From the NCBI RefSeq assembly GCF_048544455.1, contig NC_133536.1, positions 195,303,325 to 195,367,324 of the forward strand: a stretch of DNA of 64,000 nt. The letters run 5' to 3'. This document shows, in pieces, positions 22,939 to 33,759 of the stretch. The notes beneath the pieces were generated by a model. It was given only the letters and a program-made list of their open reading frames with translations, was not told the DNA's origin and did no database searches. The position numbers were made by a program, and so were the translations under genes. Positions within the stretch are counted from its first letter, which is position 1. The number at the start of each line of letters is the position of its first letter. The stretch comes from Silene latifolia. Taxonomy: Eukaryota; Streptophyta; Magnoliopsida; Caryophyllales; Caryophyllaceae.

Positions 22939-25134
22939 GACGATTTTGGAACCTGTAACAAATGAACATAATGAACGTAGGGAGTCTAATAAAATGAACC
23001 TGGTGTATGTGTAATGGGAGCCCAGCTGATGCTAGATTTTGGGTGAGTAGGCGCCCTCATTTCAAAATCTTGGCCCCATGACACTTAAGCCAGTCACATG
23101 GGATGGGAATGTGGAGTCCGTGTGTCTATGTGTGCTATGTATGTTAACTGTGCCGGAGCTACCTCCGGTTAAATTTTTGTTAGAATTAATAGAGGTGTGA
23201 TAGTAATGTTTGGACCGAGTATGGTAATTATTGATGAGATTATTGAAGCTCGTTGGGTGATTAGTGAGCTTATATGATGGTTATGAGATATGTGACGGAG
23301 GTTTATGTAGCTGCTATGGTGATAATTATAGTATAGTGAGTTATAATTCGAGACATAGCATATGGTGATGCGTTATTGCCTTATGGGATGGTCGAAATTT
23401 TTCCGCTGCGTAATATTTGATTTGTGCAAGGTGAATTGCTTATGAGAGAATGTAAGACATGATCGACTAAGTTGTTAAAAAGTATGCATTTATGCGAGAA
23501 GTGATAGATTCATTTATTATGAAAATTATACAATTACATGTCAAATGAAAGAATGAACTAATGTTAATTTAAATGTTTCAATTTAGTAGTAATATATAAA
23601 GTAAGCTTAAACGTAATACGATGACGTGATTATGTTTATGAAAGATTCGGTAGCAGGTAAACCGAGTAGGGTAATGGGTGTAGTGTACGTGGAATAAACT
23701 TCAGTTGTTTGGTAATATGGTGGGCTTTGTTAATAATAGTAATGCGTGAATGAACTTGATAATGAGTGCCGAATTCCGAACTTAGTTGGAATCGACACGC
23801 GGTGTTGTTTTTGCAGGAATCTTCAAGTTACTTCGTACTTATGATCGAGTACTTAACTATACTTGACCGAGTGCGAGTGCTTACTTGACCGAGTAGACCT
23901 CACTCGATCTAATTAGGAAGCTATGATGTCGGGATGTGGGTTAATTCCTGCAGTTACTCGATGATTTAGCTCCTACTCGATCGAGTAGGGTGGTACTCGA
24001 TCGAGTACCCCAGGCACTCGATCGAGTAGGTTACTGTGCAGTAATTCCTACGGGTTTTCTTAAAACCCTTCATCTTTCTATTTCTTCTTCTTATTCCTCT
24101 ATATTTCGACACACCTCCACTTAACCTACTTCCAATTCCTTATTCCCTCTCAAATCCTCTCATTCTCTTGGGTTAGTAGTGATTCTTGGGGTTGATTTCT
24201 TAGTTTAATTTCGTTTCTCTACTTTGTTCATCAATCAAGGTATGCTATTCTTCCTAATGTACATGGTTTATTGCTTTGAATGTGCTAAGAAAGTAAAACA
24301 ATCTGAAATTTTCGATCATAATGACCAATTTGGTGCTTTTAATTGTTGAAACATGATTCACATGCCTTCTTTCCATGTTTGTTGATGGTTAATTGCTGTA
24401 AATTAGATTGGAAATTGCAAAGATTGAACCCGAAATTTCTAGGGTTTCCAAAATTGAAATCGATTTTTGGTTGTTTTACAATGATTAGATGGAAGAATTG
24501 AGCCTTAAGTATTGTTTATTTCATGTTGGAGGATAGATTTTGATGGTTTTACCCTTAGAAAGTTGCCTTAAAACTCCGTCTTAAAAGTGCCTTAAAGGGA
24601 AATTCGTGATTTATAATTGAAAAGTTGATGTTGTAATTGACAGTATAAGCATGAGTTGAACTTCATTATGCTAATAGAATCGATGAGTGATGAATATATG
24701 CAAAAATTTTCACAGCTGTAAAGACCGTCTGAAAATTTTAGTTGAGTTGTTGAACATAATATGAAAGTGATGATGATATGCCATAAACTATTCTTTCTCT
24801 TGAACTAGTAACATGTGATTAGCAATGTAAATGGAACGACCGTTAGAAGCATGCTAGGATATTCGAATTGCTGAGAACATGTGTTCACATGCCAAATTTT
24901 CATAATTGCGGTTTATAAGTGGCTACAAACTGAGACTATATGTTAAAATTGAGGAAACCATTAATGAAATACGTGTACCTAGCTGAGTATCTAAGTTTAA
25001 TGGCATGATTTATGTGCTTCAAATATTGAACTGGTTGATGAGTTAGGGAACTTGCTAAGTATATAGAACTCAAATTGTATGAAGTATATGCCTACATGTT
25101 TTATACAAATTGTTTGACCTTATACCTAAAGCAG
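22939..25134 (+). other. Element C long leader with internal palindrome array, no gene
   Basis: No coding frame is supported. The first part (23160-23660) is C-poor. A second cluster of ACTCGATCGAGT-type palindromes lies at 23842-24028, including starts at 23974, 23994 and 24015. It is followed by a pyrimidine-rich stretch (24060-24240) that looks like an LTR leader, so it may be an internal promoter. The segment ends in CCTAAAGCAG just before the ATG at 25135, which could be a splice acceptor. Confidence 0.5.
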
Positions 25135-26713
25135 ATGCCGAGACTGAACCTTGGAACCCGCCAAAGCAAACGGGGGAGGGGTAACCCACCTGAGTTAGGG
25201 GAAGGAAGTGGGCCTGTGGTACCCGCAGTCCCCGAATACCCTACAGTTGTTTTTGTTGACTTCAAGCAAAGGGAGCGTTTTGTAGCCTTACAAAAACGCA
25301 AATTGAGACCTACCAAGTGTATAGACACCAGTGTATTAGAGGAGTTGGAGATAGAGATGGATGTCCGTCACATATTCGAGACCTTGGGTTTTACGGGTTT
25401 GTATAGGCTGAGGAAGCATACTTACCCTTTTCTTACCTTGGAGTTCATGAGCTCTTTTAACTATGACCCAAATGGGTCGACTGTCGAGTTTAGATTGATG
25501 AATACCAGTTTTCTGTTGACTATGGACCTGTTTGCCTCTCACCTTGGGTTGGCCAAGCCTCCCAAGGACTCCCTTACTGACATTCCAGCTGAGTGCGGCG
25601 TCTGCCGCCTAATGCCTTGCTTGACTGGGAAGCAAGCTCCCACCTCGAGCAACATGCTGATTAATGATGTTCAGCATGTTACCTTGAGGGTCTTCCTCCG
25701 TTCTCTCTCGAACCTCCTCTATGACCGAAAGGATATCAGTAAATTGAACAATCATGAGGTTTTACTTTTGATGTCGTACCTCAACCCGGAGCGGGCCAGG
25801 AAAGTGGTCTTTAATGCTCCTTCTATAGTTTGTCTTTGCCCTTGCCTTGATGGCTTCTTCCTCTTCCCGTACACTGAGTTGTGGTGCTATTGCCACTCGG
25901 TTAGCCGAAAAGCTAACCTCCTTTGAGGCTTCTCCGGCGTACGTGCCTCTAGCTACCCCAAAGGCCTACCATGGATCGTGAATACTATCTCGACCTGAAA
26001 TGGTTGAGGACCTTGGCTGACGGTAGCCTAGCATGGAGGGTGCATGGGATGAGTTGGATGAAGATTCCAGCTCCTGAGCACCTCCCACCCACGGAGCCCT
26101 TGGAGCCGACGGTAGTGACGGTGGACTCCGATGACGAGGAGGAGGAGGATGATGACGGACCCCGCCAGCTACAGACCTATCTCATCGACGGTACCATCCT
26201 TGAGGAGATGCCGGAGCCGACGAAGGGCGAGAACGCGGGAGTTCAGGCGGCAGAGAGGCCTAGAGTGGTGAGGGGACCCCGTCGAGTGAGAGAGAGGGCC
26301 TCGGAGACTAAGGCCACAACCCGAAGCACCGCAAAGAAGCAGCAGCCTCTTTTCCATGCTACCCTTACCTCGACACCCCGGAGACGCGATCCAATTACCT
26401 GGCGGAGAGAGTGTCGTCTACCTTGACACTCCAGAACATGCACGAAATGGCCTACGCTCAGGGGATAGGGACCGAGGGACCGCATCCGGTGTGGTGGAGT
26501 GGAGTCGGGGACTACACAGGGGTTTTCCATTCCTACGGGGTGGATCAGTCGACGTGGGGGGCACCTCAGCCCTTCCCTTACGGTGGCTTGACTCCATGGT
26601 ACGTGGGCCCGGGAGCAGGAGCAGGAGGTGGTTCATCAGGTGCGGGAATGGCTGGAGGTGGTGGTGGTAATGATGAGGTGATGTTCGAGCAGCAGCAGCA
26701 GCAGGAGGAGTGA
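25135..26713 (+). pseudogene. ATHILA-like ORF carried by element C, broken
   Basis: From ATG 25135 (MPRLNLGTRQSKRGRGNP) the frame shows features I associate with the ATHILA ORF family: a basic start, VFVDFKQRERFVALQKRKL, LEELEIEMDVRHIFETLGF and TYPFLTLEFMSSF. It continues through a low-complexity acidic stretch (SDDEEEEDDDG) and a C-terminus with Gly and Gln runs. Three frame changes (near 25880, 25965 and 26365) mean no full product can be made. No RT, protease or integrase motif is present. The function of this family is unknown; in Athila it lies downstream of pol and has been called env-like. Finding it as the sole frame between Tekay-like LTRs is unusual. Confidence 0.6.
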
Positions 26714-28100
26714 TACTCCTCGTTCTTATCTTTGTTGATAGTAGTTGATGTTAGATGGTGATATTGTTGTTAGACTTTGGTAGTTATTTCCTTTTATTAT
26801 TGAGACTTAGTTGGATTTGGATGATTGGCCATATGGCCGGAATCGCTACTTTAACCTCTTGCAGGATAATTGAGAGGCGGGGCATCATCCCGACTCAATT
26901 TATGTGACAGTCATGTTGTTATATGTTGGTTTACGACGGGTTATGTAAGGTACTTGACCTGCAGGTACTCGACAGACTACCCCACACTCTATCGAGTAGC
27001 TGCAGGAAAGGAAGAAAGGAAACATTCTGATCTCGGGCTACTCGATCGAGTAGCCAAGACACTCGATCGAGTAGCATGGCACTCGATCGAGTATCGCTGC
27101 ATACTCGATCGAGTAGCACTGTTACAGGAGGTTTTTGGAAATTAAAAATATTCAATTGTTTTATATTTGCGAGTTTAATGTTTAAAGTAGTTGTGAGTAC
27201 GTAGTAACACCTTTGAACCGTTAATTTCATATGTTACAAGTCATGATTGAAATTTTATAAGCATATTTGTTACAATTAGTGAAGCGGTAATAATTTCTTG
27301 TTACGATTAGTGAAGAGGTAATAATTTCTTGGTAATATTGCACATGCCTCATTACGATCTATTTATTGGAGTTGTAACTTCGCCTATATGTGTGCACATC
27401 ATTTTAACGTGTGTTGTCAACGGTAACTAGTTATTCCGGTGACTTGCGTATGATTTCTAATTTAACGAGTATGTAGTTAGCGAGTAATGTCCACGACAAA
27501 TAAAATGGTTCCCTTTAATGTTAAGATACAAATAATAAGTAATACGCGTTGATATTTGGGTGGTGAACTTCGGGGACGAAGTTCCTTTTTAGAGGGGAAG
27601 AGCAATGCCGCGAAATAAAAAGGCTGTTTTTGTATAATGCTTTGCTTGTTTATAATGTTGTTGGTATTATGTTTTGCTTTAATTATTTAAAGTGAAGGGG
27701 TTGTATGTTTCAAGAGACGGTCATGAAAAATAGTTATAGTGTGATAAATCGTACTCGAATCACGTTGCCAAGTAACATGGTGGCGTTGGTTGTACCATAT
27801 GATAATTGATATGAGACATGTCTTGATCGATAGTTTGATAGTGGATACTGTATGTCGATACCGTATGTCCGGTGATCGTAGGTGGTGATTCGCATGGCGA
27901 GTTTGATGCTTCATAGGTATATATAGTAATGGTTAACGGTAATAGTGCTTGCATGATAGTAGTAAAAGTCATTAGATATAAGTATAGACGGTGATGATGA
28001 TGACATGGGGGGGAATGGTGTTTCCAGGGAGTAATGGGTTGAGCGGGAAGATGAGTGAGGACGTGTTGTTCTCGTGTCTCGAGCGGGAGGTGGGTGAGGT
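26714..28100 (+). other. Element C 3' untranslated region, no gene
   Basis: A third palindrome array lies at 27039-27115 (starts 27039, 27060, 27080 and 27102). C-poor DNA follows. An extra copy of the terminal stem-loop GAACTTCGGGGACGAAGTTC with a degenerate purine tract is at 27565-27600, about 535 bp before the true one, indicating an internal duplication or an older 3' end. Confidence 0.6.
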
Positions 28101-28138
28101 GAACTTCGGGGACGAAGTTCTTTTTAAGGGGGGAAGAC
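28101..28138 (+). promoter_or_regulatory. Element C terminal stem-loop and polypurine tract
   Basis: GAACTTCG-GGGA-CGAAGTTC (28101-28120) is a perfect 8-bp stem with a GGGA loop. TTTTTAAGGGGGGAAGAC follows and abuts the 3' LTR. The purine run is the expected plus-strand primer. Confidence 0.85.
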
Positions 28139-29412
28139 TGTAATACCCGCCCTTTTAGGGACCCTTTGACTATCTTTGACCGACCTTGGGAGCGGAAGTA
28201 GTCTTAGGAAAGTGGGCCAAAACCTGTTTGAGCTGCGTGTTAAGAGTGGTACTCGATAGAGTAGAGGCTACTCGATCGAGTAGCTAGGGTACTCGATCGA
28301 GTAGGGGGCTACTCGATCGAGTAGGTTGGGTACTCGATCGAGTGCCGGGTTTTCAGCGAGGGTTTTATATCGCGTTTTGTTAAATCCGCAAATCACTTCC
28401 GCCACTTTCCTCCTATCCTTCAGTCGCCCCTTTCCCTTCCCTTCACCACAAAACCTCCATAGAAGCCTTTTTGAAGATCTTTGAACCTTGGGAGGGCGTC
28501 TCTGGTGTCGGGTAGCGGTCTTTTGCTGAATTTCTCCCTAATAGGTATGTCATAATCATCATCCGTGCCTTGGTTCCCTATAGTTAGGATTGCTTGTTGT
28601 AATAGATGTTTGTATGATGGTTATAGGCTTTGCTTGCTCGCTGGATATGTTGTTTGTCGGCATGGATTGGTTGCGGTTGCGTAAAGGTAGGTTCGCCTAC
28701 TCAGTTTCTGTAGATGGTCTAGTGTGTCGGTCGTTGTGGTAGTATTTTGGATGTTTGATATAGTAATTGTGTGTGTTGTAATTGTGGTTGTGATGGCTGT
28801 TGATGGTTCTCGAGATGTGTTCTCGGCTGAGTGGGGTCACTTGCGGGAGTGGCTTCACGCCCTAGTTTCGCCCTTCGTGGAACCCGCCACGGAAGGGGAT
28901 GTGCACATTAATGGACAGGGTTATCGCTCGGTATGATGAGCGGGGCTTAGGTGGGAATGGCTGCGGTCCCCCACTGGCAGGGCTGGTCCAGTGGACAGTC
29001 AGTGACAGGTTGATTGGATTATTGTGATTGCGGTTGGGATCGATATCATTGTTTGTATCGTTGTTCGTAGTTGCCGTTGTCTTATCTTGTCTCAGTACTG
29101 ACCTTGTGTGGTTGTTTGTTTGTTATGTGTCTGCCGTGATCCCTTATGGTGAGCAGTCGGTCTTAGCAGGTGTTGATGTTGGTGATAGCTGAAGTCCGGG
29201 TAGGGATGAGTCTTCACGAGATATGATGGTCATAGCGAGTAGTCTTTGAGTTGTACCTTTGCATCGTATTTTGGTTTAAATCACTTGTAATTTAACTTAA
29301 TAGTTCTTTTATTGACGTTTGATAATTACTTTCCTCGGGCAACCGAGATGGTAACGCCCTTATATACTCAGGAAGGCCTAGTTAAGGCTCCTCTGGATAT
29401 GGGGGTGTTACA
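28139..29412 (+). repeat. Element C 3' LTR (1274 bp)
   Basis: Same length as the 5' LTR with about 19 substitutions and no indels noticed. Ends GGGTGTTACA directly before the target duplication CATGC. Confidence 0.95.
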
Positions 29413-30763
29413 CATGCTCCCAATGACCCGAATGCTCCTTGAAAAAGCTGGCCTAGACTCTTATATTGATAAAGCCGCCTACACCCGAAGAGGTGTTACC
29501 TTTGAATTTCTCTCTACCTTGGAGAGAGTAAAGTTGGGGAGGGATAAAACCTCGGGAATCAAATTCCGGGCATGTCGACTTGTCCATACATTAACTCTTG
29601 ACCAAGTGAGGGAGGCCCTCCACATCACTAAAGCCCCCATAAATGAACCCACTGACAATAAGAAATTGAGTGAGTTTTGGAACAACATTACGGGGGATGT
29701 GAGGCATGGAAATTCAAAGAACACAACCCTTCCCCACCCGATCTTGCGCATAGTGAGCCGACATATAAACACAAACTTTTTGGTCATGACCGAACCAACC
29801 AAGATGAACTACCTCCAATTACAATGCCTTTGGTCCATGACCCCAGAGGGGAAGAGAATACCGGATTGGGCCGACTTGTTTATGAAAGGTTGCCTCGAAT
29901 TACAAAAAGAACCAAAGGGAACCATTTTTATCGGGGGTATGATTAAGATGATTGTGGCCAAAACGGGAGTATCTTTTCCGGCCAATGCTTGGCCTCTTGA
30001 GGGTGACTATCTCATGGACTACAAGTATTTGTCGAAAGCAAATATGCTTGAGGTAGTTTACAAGACCGCTCCCTTGGTGATTTGGTGCATGGGTGGCAAG
30101 AACTACAAGTATTACATGTACTTACCCCGTCCCCCCAACTCACCCTTGGGTTGGGGAAATGGCTAAGACTTTTACATGCCCCCCGATGACGAGTTTGTGG
30201 ACCTTTGGGTTGATAGAGCCCATGTAGTTGAACCCGACAATGAGGGAGGTGGAGAGCAACCACAATGGGGTGGAGCTCTAACTTATGGTGACATGCCACA
30301 TGTTGATGAACCTTTTGATGAACCAATGCCAAATGCTCCTTTTAATGAACCCCACTTCACTCCACCTCACATACCACAAGAACCACCACAACAACATCCC
30401 TTCATGGCACCACAATTCAACTACCCGGCTTTCCAAACATGGCAATCGGATGTCACAAACCGTGTAACAAACCTTGAGTCCACTCTCTCTCAAATTTAAC
30501 TCACGGAGAATGTCCGGTGGGGAATCACCGAGAACCGCTACCAACACTACCAAGAGGACATGGAAGAAGTGCGTTATGTCCAAAACGCAACTTTTGATAT
30601 GGTGGCGGCCATGAATGCCAACATATGCAACAATTCCCCACCCAATACCAAGGCTATGGTGAGACTCAAGTGGATGAAACAAGAGCCGAGATGGCTAGAT
30701 TTCGAAGAAGAAGGGGAGGACCTCCGGGAAATGGAGGTGCCTCAAGCTCACACTCTTGAGTGA
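29413..30763 (+). pseudogene. Element B env-like/ATHILA frame, 3' part
   Basis: The frame resumes exactly after element C with LEKAGLDSYIDKAAYTRRG and continues to YKYYMYLPRPPNSPLGWGNG, followed by an in-frame TAA at 30164. It goes on through a Pro/Gln-rich segment (PHIPQEPPQQHPF) to a second stop at 30497 and then to 30763. It matches the ATHILA ORF style, including the DQVREALHITKAPINEPTDN region. No clear transmembrane anchor is visible, so a membrane envelope role is not supported here. It was already decaying or was silenced before or after C split it. Confidence 0.78.
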
Positions 30764-30782
30764 GTTTAGGGTGTTCACCTCA

Positions 30783-30820
30783 CACTTTGGGGACAAAGTG
30801 AAGAATTAAGTGTGGGGTGG
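30783..30820 (+). promoter_or_regulatory. Element B GGGA stem-loop and purine tract
   Basis: CACTTTG-GGGA-CAAAGTG (30783-30800) forms a 7-bp stem with a GGGA loop, followed by AAGTGTGGGGTGG. A second AAGTGTGGGGTGTT directly precedes the 3' LTR (about 31753-31766) and is the likely true polypurine tract. The same loop with a different stem is found in element C. Confidence 0.65.
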
Positions 30821-30931
30821 ACATGAGTTGGTAACATCATGTATATTTTGTAATATATTCATTTCATGCATCGTATTTCAATTCAAAGAAAAATGCAAAA
30901 AAAAAAGAAAGAAAAGAAGAAGATAACCCGG

Positions 30932-31095
30932 CTAGGTTGAAAACCCGAAAGGGCGTCCTAGGAAAAAGTGGGAAAGTGGCTGAGGCCAGAGTGAAAACCC
31001 GAAAGGGCACTCCGGGCAAAATAAAAAAAGAGTGCGAGCCACGAGAGTAGAGGTGGGGAAAAGAGCTAAACCGAAAACCCGAAAGGGCGGTTTAG
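30932..31095 (+). other. Three tandem hairpins with GAAA tetraloop core (element B 3' region)
   Basis: Each unit has the core AAAA-CCC-GAAA-GGG-C inside a different outer stem: CTAGG.../...CCTAG (30932-30961), GAGTG.../...CACTC (30989-31012, with CC/GG beyond a mismatch) and CTAAACCG.../...CGGTTTAG (31066-31095, 8 perfect pairs). CCC-GAAA-GGG is a GNRA-type tetraloop hairpin. Changed stems with preserved pairing point to selection on RNA structure. The role is unknown; packaging, dimerisation or 3' processing are guesses. Confidence 0.65.
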
Positions 31096-31766
31096 GCAAA
31101 ATGAGAGAATTAGGAAAAATTGGAAAATCTTGTTGACTCTTTGAAGCCTTGAAATCATGGCACATACATGACTACTTCTATTTGATGGTGGTGACATAAG
31201 TGGTGGAGCTCTAGAAGGCCAGAAGGGTAGGATAGAAGTGTATCAAAGCTCAGCGGGGGGTGTTTGATGCCGAATCTTTGATTAGCGCTTGATACACTTG
31301 GTGAATGAAGAAGTGAGTTGTGTTGTTTTGAATGAATGAATCGAGAAGTATTTTGGAGGAAATTGAGGTTGCCTAATTGATGGGCTAGGAGATGCTTTGA
31401 TGACTAGGGTGACCTTGGACCTGAATTGAGTGGAATGATAAGGGGGAGAAATAAGGAGAGTTGTTGTTATTGGTGATGATTTGGTGATGAAGAATCGGTG
31501 GACTAGGATCATCTTAGAATGAGGGATGGCATAAGGAGGGCAAGTGAGGGAAGAGAGGTAAGTTTTGGAGGATTTTGGGTCACTTACTCATTATGTTGAA
31601 GTTTTGACGAAAAGTGACCATGTGTTTAGAAGAGGGATGATATAAGAAGGAAGTGTGAGAGAAGATAGGGGAATTAGGAGCATGCCCATGTGGTTCTATT
31701 AACCTAGCGGTGATTAGCTTTACTTTAGTTTGCTCGGGACGAGCAAAGGCCTAAGTGTGGGGTGTT
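31096..31766 (+). other. Element B 3' untranslated region, no gene
   Basis: Purine-rich DNA without a credible frame, ending in CTAAGTGTGGGGTGTT, the polypurine tract before the 3' LTR. Confidence 0.7.
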
Positions 31767-33156
31767 TGATGAGCTCCTATTTCTACACTTGTTTGGCATC
31801 ATTTGGAGCTCATTTGGTAGCATTTGGTAACGGTTTTTGACAATCTTAACGTTATTTGACCAATCCCGAGTGTTTTATCATTTAGCATGGTTTTCTAATG
31901 AAGAATGAGGTGCCAAGAGACCAAGAGAAGCATCAAAGGAATGGTGAAGAACAAGCATTGAAGAAACATCATGAGAAAGCCTTCCAAGGATCAAGCAAGA
32001 AACGATTGAAAAACGCACTTCAGGCCACTTCTCGCACGGTGCGAGTTTCCAGACACCAGAACTCGCACCGTGCGAGTTTTCTGGGTTTGTGCCGTTTTGT
32101 ATTACGGGCTTTTCCTACGTTAAGCCCATGGTTATTAGGTTATGTTAGACTATATAAAGGATGTTTTCCTTTAGGTTAAGACATCTTATGCTCATTTTAA
32201 TTAATCAAGTTGTAATTTTGGGAATTATTCATCTTTTTTATTGGGTTAGATCTACTATGGAGAACTAATCTCCTATTCTTAATCCGGCTCAAAGGTGTAA
32301 TCTTTGGTTGTAAGACTACTTAGTCTTTCCTTAATTTTCATTATCATTGTTAATCCTTTGTGTTTATTGTTTGAATTTTGGAAACCTTGTTTACATTGAG
32401 TAATTAAGTGTGATTTCCTTGTTGCTTAATTAATCAAGTTCCTTAATTTATTATTGTTGGGATTATTAAGTATGATTTCCTTTTAATCCCATCTTTGCAA
32501 CACCTTGTTATTTTGCTAATGAATGTGATTTCTTCTTGGCTTAACTAGCAAGTAAAGGATTAACTTGTAATTAGGCATTAATCGTGATTTTATTGTGCCT
32601 AATTACCCTTATTGAATCTCTAGTGCTCATATCTTCTTATTAATTTGACCAATGTATGTGATTTCTACTAGGTATAATTGATAAGTTGGGTTATTTGATT
32701 AAGTGTGATTTCCTTGACATTTGGTCATTATTAAGGAGATTTAGGAGAGTAATCTTCACAATAAGGTGATAATATATAATCAAAGGATTGATTTTGTGGT
32801 TTTACTAACTAAAGTGCCTCACTTTATTGAGTCGGATTAGGTCTCTCTTAAACTTGATAAATTTCCATCTTAAAACTCGATAATTGCTTGATTACTTGTT
32901 GTTCACTCTTTTTTGAATTTCATTTTGTCTTTGAAAACCAACCAAAAGAAACCCCCCCTTTTTACATACATGTTATTAATTTGTCACAATTGTTCTAATT
33001 GCTCTCTTGATTTCACCATTGCAAAATCTCCCCTCTCTTGGGTTCGATCCTATTACTTGCTACTTTACTAGTTTATAATTAGTATTAATTATTACGTATT
33101 GTGGTATATAAATTGTTAATTTGGCCATCTTAAGTAGCGACGTTTTAGGCGTGTCA
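31767..33156 (+). repeat. Element B 3' LTR (1390 bp)
   Basis: Begins TGATGAGCTCC and ends GGCGTGTCA, followed by TTAGG. Paired palindromes CTCGCACGGTGCGAG (32031-32045) and ACTCGCACCGTGCGAGT (32061-32077) are better preserved than in the 5' LTR. It holds one extra GTGATTTCCTTG-containing unit near 32675-32720 and an 8-bp insertion near 31918. Confidence 0.93.
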
Positions 33157-33745
33157 TTAGGCGAACTCCCAACCGAACGCATGTCTGCGGAGCTACAAAT
33201 GAAAAAAATGAAATCGGCAAATTAGGGATCTGAATAAATTACAAAAAGCAAAATTCATACAATACCTAAAACAACTGATTACTAAACGAGCAATCATTAT
33301 AATACCCTAACACTAATGAAAAATCGTTGACGCTTTAGTTTGCAGAAAAGTAACGGGAATTAAATTGCAATTGAAATCGAAATTGAAACCCTAATGTTTA
33401 AAAAGGGAGAGCCATTTTTCCAGGAAAGGGAGAATGGAAGAAGAAATGAATAACAGTAATGAAGAAGTTCACAAATCGAAACCCTATTGTAGAATATTCG
33501 TCGTGGTGAAGAGAAGATCAACAGTGAGACGATGAGTAAGCTGATGGGTGAGATGATAAGTGAGCAACAAGAACGAAAGTAGTAGTGAGACAACTTTTTT
33601 TGGTTTCTAGTTAAGTAGTAGTGAGACAGTGAGGGAGAGAATGAGTGAGTAGTGTAGAAGAGAGTAAAGTTAGAAGGGAGGGTTAGGATGTTGAGGTAGA
33701 AGATCAAGGGTTCACAATTGATGGCCACTATTCATAGCTACAGTG
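33157..33745. other. Old repeat flanking element B, no gene
   Basis: The stretch resembles DNA at 8455-8490 and 13080-13200 (ATGAAATCGGCAAATTAGGG, AATCATTATAATACCC), so it belongs to the same older repeat on the other side of B. A minus-strand frame (3360-33728 region, Ser/Tyr/Leu-rich) has no recognisable domain and reflects the GA-rich + strand. Confidence 0.5.
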
Positions 33746-33759
33746 TAGCAAGTGTAAAC

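Larger units (their letters stand above)
21650..29412 (+). mobile_element. Element C: Tekay-like non-autonomous LTR element nested in B
   Basis: Two 1274-bp LTRs (21650-22923 and 28139-29412) are flanked by a perfect target duplication CATGC (21645-21649, 29413-29417). The primer-binding site is TGGTATCAGAGC (initiator tRNA-Met type). The end of the interior has the stem-loop GAACTTCGGGGACGAAGTTC and a polypurine tract, as in Tekay/Del chromoviruses. I count about 19 LTR differences by eye (1.5%), so insertion is recent and younger than B. The 5.2-kb interior has no gag, RT or integrase; its only frame is an ATHILA-like ORF (25135-26713). Movement would need enzymes supplied by a relative. 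Confidence 0.93.
13340..33156 (+). mobile_element. Element B: Athila-type Ty3/gypsy retrotransposon, defective, holding element C
   Basis: LTRs at 13340-14681 and 31767-33156 start TGATGAGC and end GTGTCA. They are flanked by a perfect 5-bp target duplication TTAGG (13335-13339, 33157-33161). Next to the 5' LTR is the primer-binding site TGGCGCCGTTGCCGGGGA. The order gag, protease, reverse transcriptase, RNase H, integrase, then an ATHILA/env-like frame and a long 3' region is that of the Athila lineage. Every frame is broken. The LTRs differ by roughly 5% in their first 400 bases plus indels, so it is older than the nested element C. Without C the element would be about 12 kb. Confidence 0.93.

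Noticed and set aside
29312-29412. Possible start of the env-like protein inside the LTR
   Set aside because: The open frame before 29413 is LTR sequence joined by chance to the B frame by the insertion.
21455-30763. True viral envelope gene
   Set aside because: No signal peptide, fusion peptide or transmembrane helix is visible; the ATHILA ORF has no proven envelope role.
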